A DNA stretch of 64,000 bases from positions 1 to 64,000 of the forward strand of contig NZ_JBIWFB010000008.1 of assembly GCF_044762855.1 (NCBI RefSeq), in the 5' to 3' direction. This document shows positions 8,019 through 17,489 of the stretch, in pieces (the stretch's first letter is position 1; the number at the start of each line of letters is the position of its first letter). The translations under genes were made by a program, and so were the position numbers. Under the pieces are notes generated by a model. That model was given only the letters and a program-made list of their open reading frames with translations, searched no databases and was not told where the DNA came from. This DNA comes from Psychrobacillus sp044762855 (GTDB lineage Bacteria; Bacillota; Bacilli; Bacillales_A; Planococcaceae).

Positions 8019-8753
8019 ATGGAATTTATCCTCTTTTTTATGATTGGGGTTGTTGGTAATGTTGTTGGTACATTAGTAGGAGGCGGGGGACTTATTAGTT
8101 TACCTACCATGCTACTCATGGGTTTGCCAGTGCATTCAGCAATTGGTGCAAACAAAGTATCCAATACAGTAAGTTCGTTAACTAGTTTTTTCGTTATTTT
8201 CAAGCAGAAAGAAGTTACAGGAAAAGAAGCGTTGGCTGTTATCACCTTTTGCTTAGGGGGCGGTGTTTTAGGGGGACTGATTGCCTCCTTTTTAAGTGGG
8301 CAAGTGCTGACGATTATTGCCATTTTATTACTCAGCTTTGCATTCGTTACCTCTTTCATGGGTAGTGGTAATTTTGATGGGACAGAATCATTTCGGGTCA
8401 ATAAAAAGATTGGTCCAGCATTACTGGGGATTGGAATGTATGACGGGATGTTTGGACCTGGGAGCAGCACGCTTGCAATGTATTTGTATGCTAGTCAAAA
8501 AATCGCGTATATCCGGGCAGTAGGCTTAGCAAGAATCGGTGTTTTCGCAAGTTGCTTTGGGGCATCTATTACGTATATATCAACAGGTAAAATCATTTGG
8601 CCACTGACCATTGCGTTGATGATTGGAGCGATAGTAGGTGCACAGTTAGGAGTGCGATTAGCACGCAAATTAAAAGCACAGCATGTAAAACCATTACTTA
8701 GAGTGGTGACAGTGCTACTGATCGTGCAAATAATGGTGGACTATTTGAAATAA
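8019..8753 (+). CDS. TSUP (TauE/SafE) family membrane exporter
   Basis: A 244-residue protein with about eight membrane segments and the glycine-rich GNVVGTLVGGGGLISLP motif of the sulfite exporter TauE/SafE family. These proteins export small organic or sulfur anions. An in-frame TTG lies at 7992, but AAAGAAGG at 8004-8011 points to the ATG at 8019. The dehydrogenase gene follows after 17 bases, so the two probably share one transcript. Confidence 0.88.
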   Translation: MEFILFFMIGVVGNVVGTLVGGGGLISLPTMLLMGLPVHSAIGANKVSNTVSSLTSFFVIFKQKEVTGKEALAVITFCLGGGVLGGLIASFLSGQVLTIIAILLLSFAFVTSFMGSGNFDGTESFRVNKKIGPALLGIGMYDGMFGPGSSTLAMYLYASQKIAYIRAVGLARIGVFASCFGASITYISTGKIIWPLTIALMIGAIVGAQLGVRLARKLKAQHVKPLLRVVTVLLIVQIMVDYLK

Positions 8754-8770
8754 TAAGAGGGGGATATTAG

Positions 8771-9730
8771 ATGAAACTTCGTTGTGCAATATTAGATGAT
8801 TATCAGGCCGTAGCACTTAAGATGGCTGATTGGTCCAGTATTTTAGATAAGGTGGAGGTGAAATCTTTTCAACATCATTTTAATAATGAAGATCAACTAG
8901 TAAAAGCTATTAGTGATTTTGAAATTGTCGTTATTATGCGAGAGCGAACACCTTTTACAGAGGCTATCTTCGAAAAACTTCCTAACCTGAAATTACTTGT
9001 AACATCGGGTATGAGAAATGCCTCTGTTGATCTAAATGCGGCTACAAAACATGGAATAGTTGTTTGTGGGACTGCAAGCACGTCCGAAGCCCCAACAGAG
9101 TTAACTTGGGCTCTTCTACTTAACCTCGCTCGGAAGATTACTAAAGAAAACAATGAGTTTCGTACCAATGGACTTTGGCAAAGTACTGTAGGATCTGATT
9201 TATATGGAAAGCGTCTTGGGTTACTTGGACTTGGTAAAATCGGAAGTCGTATGGCAGTTATAGCGCAAGCATTTGGTATGGAAGTAATCGCTTGGAGTCA
9301 AAATTTAACGAAAGAACAGGCAGACAAATATGGTGTACAATTAGCAAAATCCAAAGAAGAACTGCTAGAAACAAGTGATTTTATATCGATTCACCTCGTG
9401 CTAAGTGAGCGTACACAAGGTCTGGTAGGTAGGAAAGAATTACAGCTTATGAAAACTTCCGCTTATCTTATCAATACGTCCCGTGCAGCCATTGTTGATC
9501 AAGATGCATTAATAGAAGCGTTACGTGAAAACTGGATAGCTGGAGCAGGGATAGATGTATTTGAAATCGAACCACTTCTGGATAATCATCCATATCGTGA
9601 GCTTCCCAATGTGCTTGCTACTCCACATCTGGGCTATGTAAGTGAGCGTAATTACAGTACGTATTACCGTGAAACAGTAGAAGATATTCTAGCATTTCTA
9701 GATGGGTCTGTGCTGAGACAATTAAACTAA
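8771..9730 (+). CDS. D-2-hydroxyacid dehydrogenase family protein
   Basis: The 319-residue enzyme has the NAD-binding GLLGLGKIGSRMA motif, the INTSRAAIVDQDAL segment and the DVFEIEPL..HPYRELPNVLATPHLGY C-terminal signature with the catalytic Glu and His. The family reduces 2-keto acids to D-2-hydroxyacids with NAD(P)H. A GAGGGGG site precedes the ATG. Linkage to a TSUP exporter suggests handling of an organic acid, but the substrate is not defined. Confidence 0.9.
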   Translation: MKLRCAILDDYQAVALKMADWSSILDKVEVKSFQHHFNNEDQLVKAISDFEIVVIMRERTPFTEAIFEKLPNLKLLVTSGMRNASVDLNAATKHGIVVCGTASTSEAPTELTWALLLNLARKITKENNEFRTNGLWQSTVGSDLYGKRLGLLGLGKIGSRMAVIAQAFGMEVIAWSQNLTKEQADKYGVQLAKSKEELLETSDFISIHLVLSERTQGLVGRKELQLMKTSAYLINTSRAAIVDQDALIEALRENWIAGAGIDVFEIEPLLDNHPYRELPNVLATPHLGYVSERNYSTYYRETVEDILAFLDGSVLRQLN

Positions 9731-9740
9731 ATTTGAAAAA

Positions 9741-9776
9741 GAGCTCCTAACCAACTAGTTAGGAGCCCCACTTTTA
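9741..9776. terminator. Shared bidirectional terminator
   Basis: GCTCCTAAC and GTTAGGAGC form a perfect 9-bp stem between the convergent dehydrogenase and M28 genes. T-rich stretches lie on both outer sides. Confidence 0.9.
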
Positions 9777-11939
9777 TTATTTCAACTCATTCAACATTGA
9801 ACCAAGCTCTTTTACGCTTGATACCTCATCTGCAACAGTTGTTTTTAATAATTCTTTTTGTCTTTCTAACATAGTATTTAATGTTTCAAGTTCTACAGTT
9901 ACATCCGCTTCTGTTTGTTCTCTTTTTTCTTTCAAAGAACTGATTGTATCGAATAAATCTTCGTGACCAACGATTCTTCCAGCACCCCACATAAGTTTTT
10001 CTTTCGGAGCTTCTAATACATAGTCCGTGAAATAATCAAATACTTCTTTATCGAAATCATATGCGTACCAGTTATTATCGATTGCCCACAAGTGTTCATC
10101 TAAAGCAGTAGCAATATCGCCTTCATTTAATGCATCAATAGATAATGCTAAATTATTGATATTATTTTGGGCATGCACATGTGGAAATATTGGCTCGTCT
10201 TCCCATGTTAAGCGGACAAATCGATCCTCGGCATATTTAAATGCAGCAAGTAATCCACTGTTAAGCTCACGGCTTTCTTCATACAGCTTCTTAGCTGTAT
10301 TTGAATCACCTTTAGTTAGAGCAGCTAAATAATCTGCATTTACTTTTGAGACTTTTTTATTTAGCTCTTCTGCAACTGAAATCACGTTATCGATTTCAGT
10401 CGATAGATCATCAGAGGCAACATTAGCTTTTTCAAATGCATCCGTATCAATCTTTTCTTTTAACGCTTGTAGACGAGTCGTGAAATCTAATGGAACTACA
10501 GCAGTTTCATCGTAATGCATTGTAAGTAAACCATAAAGATTTAAGTGGAATTTTAGTGCATCTGCATTATATACATCTTCACTATCGAATTGGGAGTGAT
10601 AATGCGAATGCATAAATTCGCTATCTTGGAAATCATTGCGAAGTGCAGGAACACCAGCAATTCCAAAAGAGAAATCATCAGACCAAGTACGTAGAGGTGA
10701 AACAACTGAAATACCGTCTTTATAAACGCCATCTACACTCGGTACTTCCTCTACAAACTTCGTTAAATAGTTATTCAATTCATAGACTGAACGAATTTCA
10801 TCTTGTGTTGTATGTTCATAAGCAGGAAGCTCAAAGTTCAAATTAGCAAATGCTTTTCCAACCCATTCAGGGTGAATGTTGAAGATTTGATTGTACGCTC
10901 CTGTAGACCAGTCGTAGCGAGTGTTTGAAACTCCCCACTCTTCTGCAGCAAGTGCATTGAAAATAATCGTTTTTTCTGGTTGGTAGCCACTATCGATTAA
11001 GCCTTTTGCGATACCCAACATAAGGCCAATCGCTGCATTATCATCTTGGAATCCTGCAAAATACGAATCATAATGCGCAGATAAGATGATATACGATTCT
11101 GGGTCTTTACCGATGATTTTACCGTAGTAGTTATACGTCTTTCCATCAAATTTCACAGTGGATTTTGCATCAAACTTTACGGTCATTACTCCGTTTTCAC
11201 TAGCTTCTAGTGCTTTCTTTAAACTATTTGCATCTGTTTGAGACATGGAAAATGCAGGAGCATCATCTGGTCCACAAATATCTTGTGCATTAAGTGCATC
11301 CGGATCAACTTCACCATAACCAGCTTCTTGTACCGCAATAACTGCTGCTGCACCTTTTAAGTGCGCTTGATAAGCAGAGTAATTAATCCACCATTCTTCG
11401 CGTTGGTTAATATCTATTAATACAAGTTTACCTTTGATATCTAGTCCTTCAAGATCTTCTGCAGTCCCTTTACCAGCGTAAATAATATCAAGTTCTTTCT
11501 CGCCATTTGTGTCAAAATTTACTTGATAGCCACCTAAAACAGCAAGATGTTCTTTCCCATCTGCGTCAGTAAAAGTTAAATCAGCTTTTTCAAACTCCCA
11601 AGTGTCCACTTTAAATTCATCTTTTGTCACTTCGGAAAGTCCGATTTTCTTCATTTCATCGCCAATTTTTTCCCCAGTTTTCAACTCTGCTTCAGATCCA
11701 GCAGTGCGATATCCTAGCTTTTCATTGGTTTTGTATTCTTCCAGACTTTTTGCAAATTGGAAAGCGTAGTCTACATCGACTGCAGAAAGATAATTGCTAT
11801 TTGCATCTTCGCGACTAACAGATTTTCCATCTTGGACTGTTTTTTCTTTCACATTGGTCTTTTCTTCTTTTGGGGTACACGCTACTAATAACATTCCGAC
11901 TAACATCGACAAAGTCAGGTAGCTAACAAGCTTTTTCAT
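9777..11939 (-). CDS. M28 family zinc aminopeptidase-like lipoprotein with PA domain
   Basis: A 720-residue lipoprotein with lipobox LVAC (Cys21). Residues ~145-260 form a protease-associated domain. The M28 metallopeptidase domain follows: His289-x-Asp291 in ILSAHYDS, Asp299/Asp300 in QDDNAAIG, Glu333-Glu334 in AAEEWG, and a final His in YHSQFD at about 448. A long helical C-terminal region (~480-720) is extra to the catalytic core. The protein should act at the cell surface on peptides. The gene has its own terminator and is divergent from the RpiR module. Confidence 0.9.
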   Translation of the reverse strand: MKKLVSYLTLSMLVGMLLVACTPKEEKTNVKEKTVQDGKSVSREDANSNYLSAVDVDYAFQFAKSLEEYKTNEKLGYRTAGSEAELKTGEKIGDEMKKIGLSEVTKDEFKVDTWEFEKADLTFTDADGKEHLAVLGGYQVNFDTNGEKELDIIYAGKGTAEDLEGLDIKGKLVLIDINQREEWWINYSAYQAHLKGAAAVIAVQEAGYGEVDPDALNAQDICGPDDAPAFSMSQTDANSLKKALEASENGVMTVKFDAKSTVKFDGKTYNYYGKIIGKDPESYIILSAHYDSYFAGFQDDNAAIGLMLGIAKGLIDSGYQPEKTIIFNALAAEEWGVSNTRYDWSTGAYNQIFNIHPEWVGKAFANLNFELPAYEHTTQDEIRSVYELNNYLTKFVEEVPSVDGVYKDGISVVSPLRTWSDDFSFGIAGVPALRNDFQDSEFMHSHYHSQFDSEDVYNADALKFHLNLYGLLTMHYDETAVVPLDFTTRLQALKEKIDTDAFEKANVASDDLSTEIDNVISVAEELNKKVSKVNADYLAALTKGDSNTAKKLYEESRELNSGLLAAFKYAEDRFVRLTWEDEPIFPHVHAQNNINNLALSIDALNEGDIATALDEHLWAIDNNWYAYDFDKEVFDYFTDYVLEAPKEKLMWGAGRIVGHEDLFDTISSLKEKREQTEADVTVELETLNTMLERQKELLKTTVADEVSSVKELGSMLNELK

Positions 11940-12156
11940 TTATCACATTCCTTTACTTTTTTTAATAACTAGATAATTAAACGACAATAATAAAATATTA
12001 GCAATACTAATTTTGACAAAATGTTGCAAACCGTACTTTATAATACCCTTACGAAGAAAAATTAAACGGTAAATAAAATACAGAAAACTAATGTACCGGA
12101 ATTTTGCACTTACTTATGAAGTATAAAATGAACATAATATAAAACTTATCAGGATG

Positions 12157-12185
12157 TTGTGAATGTTCAGAAAAAATGGTAAAAT
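12157..12185 (+). promoter_or_regulatory. Sigma-A-type promoter of the RpiR/M20 transcript
   Basis: TTGTGA and TAAAAT are separated by 17 bp. The remaining 300-bp gap upstream (11940-12156), between divergent genes, holds only A/T-rich promoter-like sequence. Confidence 0.65.
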
Positions 12186-12188
12186 ATA

Positions 12189-12200
12189 AAGGAAATACTT
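12189..12200. promoter_or_regulatory. Candidate RpiR operator, copy 1
   Basis: AAGGAAATACTT begins three bases after the -10 of the rpiR promoter, overlapping the expected transcription start. The identical 12-mer recurs at the promoter of the minus-strand transporter operon (21011-21022). Assignment to RpiR is inferred from the shared word and its position. Confidence 0.5.
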
Positions 12201-12249
12201 ATTTATTAGAGAAAAAAAAGTAAATCCTTCAAAAAGGAGAACAAACTTT

Positions 12250-13092
12250 ATGTATGCGTATGAAACTAGAATAAAAGAAAATTTTAATGCTCTATCTAAT
12301 AGTCTAAAGAAAGTTGCAGAACTACTAAAAGAGCATCCTTTTGTTTTTGCTTCTAATTCAGCAGAAAAAATCGGGAAGATTATAGGGGTAAGTGAAACTA
12401 CTGTAATTCGTCTTGCATACTCACTCGGTTACAAGAGTTTTTTAGAATTACAAAAAGAAGTGAAAGCTTCTGTATTTGAAATGAAATCAACGATATTAGA
12501 TTTTGATTCAAATGTAGATCCTTTACAGCAAGAGTCTTCGGTATTCGAACAAGTTATGCTTAGAGATCAAGTAAATATTAGAAGGACAACTCAATCATTA
12601 AATGAATCTAATTTTAACGAAGCAGTAAATAAGATATATAACGCGAAACAAGTGGTAGTCGTTGGAAACGGGGCTTCTTTTGGACTAGCTCATTGGTTTT
12701 GTTTTACCTTGAATACAATAAGGGGAAATAGCAAATTAATTAATTTAAATATGGATGACTACTTCTCCTTACAACAATTAGATGAGGAATGTGTACTTAT
12801 CGCTTTTTCATTTAGTCGATATATGGTACAAACTTTACATGTCGCAGAAGAGCTAAAAAGAAAAAAAGTTTTTGTGATAGGAATTACAGATTCTGAAATC
12901 TCTCCAATTGCAGAGCATGCAAATTTGTTGTTTTCAACAAAACTTACATATATGTCTACACTAGATTCCGCACCAGTTGTTACTTCATTATTGAATGCTC
13001 TACTGGCCGGGATTATCTTAAAAGATGCAGACAAATATAAAAAACAAAAGGCGACTTATGAAAAAACATATAGTAAACTATTTTTCAATTAA
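12250..13092 (+). CDS. MurR/RpiR family transcriptional regulator
   Basis: The 280-residue product has the N-terminal RpiR helix-turn-helix (about 1-77, with KIGKIIGVSETTVIRLAYSL) and a C-terminal SIS domain (about 125-265). SIS domains usually bind phosphosugars, though in amino-acid-linked loci they may sense other ligands. AAGGAGA precedes the ATG. The M20 amidohydrolase gene follows 19 bases after the stop, so it is probably co-transcribed. A 12-bp motif shared with the facing transporter operon suggests it controls both. Confidence 0.9.
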   Translation: MYAYETRIKENFNALSNSLKKVAELLKEHPFVFASNSAEKIGKIIGVSETTVIRLAYSLGYKSFLELQKEVKASVFEMKSTILDFDSNVDPLQQESSVFEQVMLRDQVNIRRTTQSLNESNFNEAVNKIYNAKQVVVVGNGASFGLAHWFCFTLNTIRGNSKLINLNMDDYFSLQQLDEECVLIAFSFSRYMVQTLHVAEELKRKKVFVIGITDSEISPIAEHANLLFSTKLTYMSTLDSAPVVTSLLNALLAGIILKDADKYKKQKATYEKTYSKLFFN

Positions 13093-13111
13093 ATAGAGGA
13101 GTGAATAATTA

Positions 13112-14224
13112 GTGGTTAGCATTTTGGAAGTAGAGAGAGAGATTAAAGAAATTTTTTCTTATTTACATGAACATCCTGAAACGAGTTGGAATGAAGTACA
13201 TACTACAATGTACATTAAAGAATTACTTGAAAAAGAAGGATGTAGAGTGACGTGTTTTAATGACTGCACTGGTTTGATAGCGGAAATTGGAACTGGTCAT
13301 CCTGTAGTTGCTATTCGCGCTGATATGGATGCACTTTGGCAAGAAGTGGATGGTGTTTTTAGAGCCAACCATTCTTGTGGCCATGATGCACATATGACAA
13401 TGGTTATTGGAGCAATTCGTTTACTTTTGACTACTAAATTTGAAGGTACAATACGGTTTATATTTCAACCTGCTGAAGAAAAAGGAAACGGCGCATTAAA
13501 AATGGTTGAAAAAGGTGCTGTTGATAATGTGAATTATCTCTTTGGTATACATTTAAGGCCAATTCAAGAGTTACCAACAGGAAAGGCGTCTCCAACAATC
13601 GTCCATGGAGCAGGATGTTTTATGCATGTAGTTATTAATGGAGATGATAGTCATGGTGCTAGACCCCATCTAACTTCGAATGCGGTTGATATTATTACTT
13701 CTATCAATCATCTTATTAAATTCATCAATGTAGATCCACAAGTACCGTCATCTGTTAAAATCACTTCAGTGCAGGCAGGAGGGGGCAATAAAAATATTAT
13801 TCCTGGGAATGGAAGTTTTAGTTTAGATATGCGTGCGCAAGATAATGAAACGATGGCTCTTTTGAAAGAAAAAGTGCTTAAGATATTTCAAGATGTCCGA
13901 CACTTATACAATACGGAGATTGAATACTATATTGAATCGGAGTTGCCTGCTGCTATTGTTAATGAAGAAGCACAAGAAATAATGGGATTAGCTATTAGCA
14001 AAGTATTAGGAGAGGAAAAGTGCGCACAACCACTTGTCACTTCAGGGGGAGATGACTTTCATTTCTACACGATTAAGAAGCCTGAGCTGAAAGCCACTAT
14101 GGTTGGATTGGGCTGCGATTTAAAGCCTGGACTTCATCATCCTAAAATGACATTTGACCACGAAATGCTCTTGACAGGTTCAGAAATTTTAAAAGAAGCT
14201 GCACTTATTGCACTAAGTAAATAA
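13112..14224 (+). CDS. M20 family amidohydrolase (N-acyl-amino acid hydrolase type)
   Basis: The 370-residue enzyme has the M20 metal-site motifs: AIRADMDAL, NHSCGHDAHM (Cys and His ligands), the catalytic Glu pair in FQPAEEKGNGA, and a C-terminal LHHPKMTFD His. A dimerisation domain lies between about 175 and 290. These enzymes remove acyl groups from amino acids or small peptides. The start is GTG with GAGGAG upstream. Neighbouring RpiR, racemase-like enolase and peptide transporter genes make an N-acylated amino acid or peptide the likely substrate. Confidence 0.88.
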   Translation: MVSILEVEREIKEIFSYLHEHPETSWNEVHTTMYIKELLEKEGCRVTCFNDCTGLIAEIGTGHPVVAIRADMDALWQEVDGVFRANHSCGHDAHMTMVIGAIRLLLTTKFEGTIRFIFQPAEEKGNGALKMVEKGAVDNVNYLFGIHLRPIQELPTGKASPTIVHGAGCFMHVVINGDDSHGARPHLTSNAVDIITSINHLIKFINVDPQVPSSVKITSVQAGGGNKNIIPGNGSFSLDMRAQDNETMALLKEKVLKIFQDVRHLYNTEIEYYIESELPAAIVNEEAQEIMGLAISKVLGEEKCAQPLVTSGGDDFHFYTIKKPELKATMVGLGCDLKPGLHHPKMTFDHEMLLTGSEILKEAALIALSK

Positions 14225-14277
14225 TGAACCAACCTAGAAGATTAAATTATAACCTTAATAAAGGAATTATCTTACAC

Positions 14278-14311
14278 AAAAAACTACCTAAAACAATTTA
14301 GGTAGTTTTTT
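14278..14311. terminator. Shared bidirectional terminator
   Basis: AAAACTACCTAAA and TTTAGGTAGTTTT form a perfect stem between the convergent M20 and racemase-like genes, ending in T residues on either strand. Confidence 0.9.
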
Positions 14312-14316
14312 GTGAT

Positions 14317-15447
14317 TTAATTTGAAAGAAGTATTGAATCAATCGTATATTCGTTTGTTTCAATGGTGAATTTATCTAATGCCTCTAGGTCTACTTCATA
14401 GCCTATACCAGGAGTAGTAGGAACTTGAATATGTCCTGTTTCGTTCATCGTAATTTCGGGATTAATAATATCTTTTGCCCAATAACGTGCGGAAGGAGCA
14501 GTGTCTCCTGGGATAGTAAAGTTTGAAAGGGAAGTAATTGCAATATTATGCGCTCTTCCTATTCCAGATTCTAACATACCTCCACACCATACTGGTATAT
14601 TATTTTGAAGGCACAGGTTATGAATTTTAATAGACTCTGAGATACCACCTACACGACCAATTTTAATGTTAATAATTTTACAGCTACCGAGCTCAATTGC
14701 TTTTCGTGCATCTTCTACAGAATGAATACTTTCATCTAAACAGATGGGGGTTTGAATTGCGTTTTGTAAAACTGCATGATCTATAATATCGTCGTGTGCT
14801 AAAGGCTGTTCAATCATGATTAAATTCAAGCTATCCATTTCTTTAAATAATTCTATATCATTTAATGTGTAAGCTGAGTTTGCATCGGCCATTACAGGGA
14901 TATCACCAAATTTTTCACGTACACTTCGCAAGTATTCGATGTCTTTTCCAGGCATAATCTTAATTTTAATTTTGTTGAAACCTTGTTTTAATGATTCTTC
15001 TACTTTATTTAGAAGTTCTTCTTTTGTTTCTTGGATTCCTATACTTACCCCAACCGTGATTTCTGATTTTTTACCGCCAATAACTTCAGCAAGGGGCTTA
15101 TTTAGTGTTTTTGCATAAAGATCCCAAAGTGCCCCCTCGATTGCCGATTTAGCCATGTTATTTCTGCGGATACGACTGAATAACTTATTTACATCATCGG
15201 GATGTTGAACATCTTTTCCAAGGATAAGTGGTAATAGAAATTCTTGTATAATAGAAAAAGCAGTGGAAACTGTTTCTTCACTGTAATAAGGGTTGGAGCT
15301 AACTACACATTCGCCGTATCCAACATGGTTTCCGCTGTGTATTTCAGTGATCAGAAATAACCGTTCTTGCTGTGTTCCGAAACTAGTTTGGAAAGGGAAT
15401 TTTAAATCCATTTTCATTTTTCGAATAACAACTTTTTCAATTAGCAT
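14317..15447 (-). CDS. Enolase superfamily enzyme: N-acylamino-acid racemase / o-succinylbenzoate synthase type
   Basis: The 376-residue sequence has the muconate-lactonising subgroup layout: Lys161-x-Lys163 in KIKIK, metal ligands Asp188 (MADAN), Glu213 (MIEQPL) and Asp238 (LDES), and the opposing Lys262 in INIKIGRVGG. This closely matches the OSBS/NSAR family, whose members racemise N-succinylamino acids and in some species also serve menaquinone synthesis. No men genes are nearby; it ends a peptide-transporter operon facing an M20 hydrolase, so the racemase role fits better. GGAGG precedes the ATG. Confidence 0.85.
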   Translation of the reverse strand: MLIEKVVIRKMKMDLKFPFQTSFGTQQERLFLITEIHSGNHVGYGECVVSSNPYYSEETVSTAFSIIQEFLLPLILGKDVQHPDDVNKLFSRIRRNNMAKSAIEGALWDLYAKTLNKPLAEVIGGKKSEITVGVSIGIQETKEELLNKVEESLKQGFNKIKIKIMPGKDIEYLRSVREKFGDIPVMADANSAYTLNDIELFKEMDSLNLIMIEQPLAHDDIIDHAVLQNAIQTPICLDESIHSVEDARKAIELGSCKIINIKIGRVGGISESIKIHNLCLQNNIPVWCGGMLESGIGRAHNIAITSLSNFTIPGDTAPSARYWAKDIINPEITMNETGHIQVPTTPGIGYEVDLEALDKFTIETNEYTIDSILLSN

Positions 15448-15466
15448 TTAATTACCTCCACATTTT

Positions 15467-16477
15467 TTAATAAAGGTGGCAAGCCACTTTGTGTTCCTGA
15501 ACTATTGTTTTTAACGCTGGTTCTTCTTGTTTACAAACATCCATTGCAAAAGGGCATCTAGTGTGGAATACACAACCACTAGGTGGGTTTACCGGAGAAG
15601 GTATCTCACCAATTAATTTGATCTTTTCTCTTTTTACAAATGGATTTGGAACAGGGATTGCAGATAGTAAAGCTTTGGTATAAGGATGTAATGGATTAGA
15701 ATATAATTCATCTGTTGGAGATTCTTCTACCAATTTTCCAAGATACATAACTCCGATTCGGTCAGATATATGTCTGACAACCCCAAGGTCATGTGAGATA
15801 AACAAATAAGTTAAATTAAACTCTTGTTGAACATCTTCCAACAAATTTAGTACTTGAGATTGGATAGATACATCTAGAGCGGATACTGGTTCATCGCATA
15901 TAATGATGCTTGGATTTATGATTAATGCTCTTGCTAGTCCTATACGTTGTCGTTGTCCTCCTGAAAATTCATGAGGAAAACGGTAATAATGCTCTCTTTG
16001 AAAACCAACTTTATTTAAGATATTCATTACTTGTTCTGTTCGTTCTTTTTTGTTTCCTATTTTATGGATTTTTAATGTTTCTTCTAAAATAGTTCCAATA
16101 CGTTTTCGGGGGTTTAATGATGAATAAGGATCTTGGAAAACCATTTGTAACTCTCGTCGAATATTTCTCAAATCGTTTCCTTTTAACTTGTTGATATTTT
16201 GTCCATCATAAATTACTTCCCCTTCAGTAGGTTCAAGAAGTCTCAAAATTGTAAGTCCAGTTGTACTTTTTCCACAACCAGATTCGCCAACTAGGCCGTA
16301 AGTTTCCCCTCTAATAAGGCTAAAAGAGACATCGTTTACAGCTTTCACTTGGGAAACTGTATTATTTAAAGATCCAGTAATAGGAAAATATTTTTTGAGA
16401 TTTTTCACTTCTAAAATGACGTCATTTGATGCTTCTGTATTAGGAGTTGACTGTTTGATGCTCATTTCTGCTACCAT
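15467..16477 (-). CDS. Oligo/dipeptide ABC transporter ATP-binding protein (OppF/DppF type)
   Basis: A 336-residue ATPase with Walker A GESGCGKST, signature FSGGQRQRIGLARAL, Walker B IIICDEPVSALD and the C-terminal Cys-rich oligopeptide motif CVFHTRCPFAMDVC, which may hold an iron-sulfur or structural site. It pairs with the ATPase encoded upstream and overlaps it by 38 bases. It is the fifth gene of the minus-strand peptide operon; the racemase-like gene follows 19 bases later. Confidence 0.93.
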   Translation of the reverse strand: MVAEMSIKQSTPNTEASNDVILEVKNLKKYFPITGSLNNTVSQVKAVNDVSFSLIRGETYGLVGESGCGKSTTGLTILRLLEPTEGEVIYDGQNINKLKGNDLRNIRRELQMVFQDPYSSLNPRKRIGTILEETLKIHKIGNKKERTEQVMNILNKVGFQREHYYRFPHEFSGGQRQRIGLARALIINPSIIICDEPVSALDVSIQSQVLNLLEDVQQEFNLTYLFISHDLGVVRHISDRIGVMYLGKLVEESPTDELYSNPLHPYTKALLSAIPVPNPFVKREKIKLIGEIPSPVNPPSGCVFHTRCPFAMDVCKQEEPALKTIVQEHKVACHLY

Positions 16478-17471
16478 TCATTCCACCCCTTTTTTCTTGA
16501 ATATCTTTGAAATGCCAACAGCGTACTTTTAGATCGTTCTTATAAGACTCTAATGAAGGCATCTTGTCTCTACATATCTCTGTTGCAAACTCACAACGAG
16601 GTGCAAAACGACACCCTTTTGGGATTTGTGTCAGCGTTGGAACTTTTCCTTCTATTACATATAGTTTTTCGTCTCGAGGTCCTTCAATCTGTGGGATAGA
16701 TTTTAAAAGTCCTTGGGTGTAAGGGTGAAGAGGTGAGGAAAAAATAGACTCCACAGAAGCTTCTTCAATAACTTGCCCCAAATACATAACTACCACTTTG
16801 GTACAAACTTCAGCAACTACACCTAAATCATGGGTAATCATAATGGTGCCCATATTAAATTCATCTTTTAGCTCATTAATTAAATCTAATATTTGAGATT
16901 GGGTCGTCACGTCTAGTGCAGTGGTCGGTTCGTCTGCGATTAACAACTTCGGCTTACAGGAAAGAGCCATTGCAATCATTACACGCTGTCTCATTCCTCC
17001 GGAAAGTTCATGGGGGTATTCATTCACTCTTTTTTCAGGGAGTGGAATACCAGTTAACTTAAGCATTTCAACTGCTTTTGCCTCGGCTTCTTTCTTCGTT
17101 AAATTTTGATGAAGCAGTAGTGCTTCAACTATTTGATTTCCTACTGTATAGACCGGATTCAAGGAACTCATTGGATCTTGGAAAATCATAGATATATCAT
17201 TGCCACGAACTTTTTGTAATTCGCTATAACTAAACTTAAGTATGTCGTTTTCTTCAAAAAGAATATTACCTTCGTAATTTGTATGCTTTTCATTTAAGAG
17301 TCGAAGGATGGATTCTGCAGTTACACTTTTCCCACATCCAGATTCCCCCACAACCCCCACAGTTTCCCCTCGCTTCACTGAAAAAGAAACATCATCAACG
17401 GCTGTGACAGTCCCATTCTCTGTTTCAAAATGGACTTTTAAATTTTTTACTTCTAAAAGTAATTCGGTCAT
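16440..17471 (-). CDS. Oligo/dipeptide ABC transporter ATP-binding protein (OppD/DppD type)
   Basis: A 343-residue ATPase with Walker A GESGCGKSV, signature LSGGMRQRVMIAMAL, Walker B LLIADEPTTALDV and the C-terminal motif CRFAPRCEFATEIC. The methionine-containing LSGGMRQR is typical of OppD/DppD. Together with the OppF-type partner it energises import through the two permeases encoded upstream in the operon. Confidence 0.93.
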   Translation of the reverse strand: MTELLLEVKNLKVHFETENGTVTAVDDVSFSVKRGETVGVVGESGCGKSVTAESILRLLNEKHTNYEGNILFEENDILKFSYSELQKVRGNDISMIFQDPMSSLNPVYTVGNQIVEALLLHQNLTKKEAEAKAVEMLKLTGIPLPEKRVNEYPHELSGGMRQRVMIAMALSCKPKLLIADEPTTALDVTTQSQILDLINELKDEFNMGTIMITHDLGVVAEVCTKVVVMYLGQVIEEASVESIFSSPLHPYTQGLLKSIPQIEGPRDEKLYVIEGKVPTLTQIPKGCRFAPRCEFATEICRDKMPSLESYKNDLKVRCWHFKDIQEKRGGMNGSRNEHQTVNS

Positions 17472-17489
17472 TGTATCACCACGCAGTTT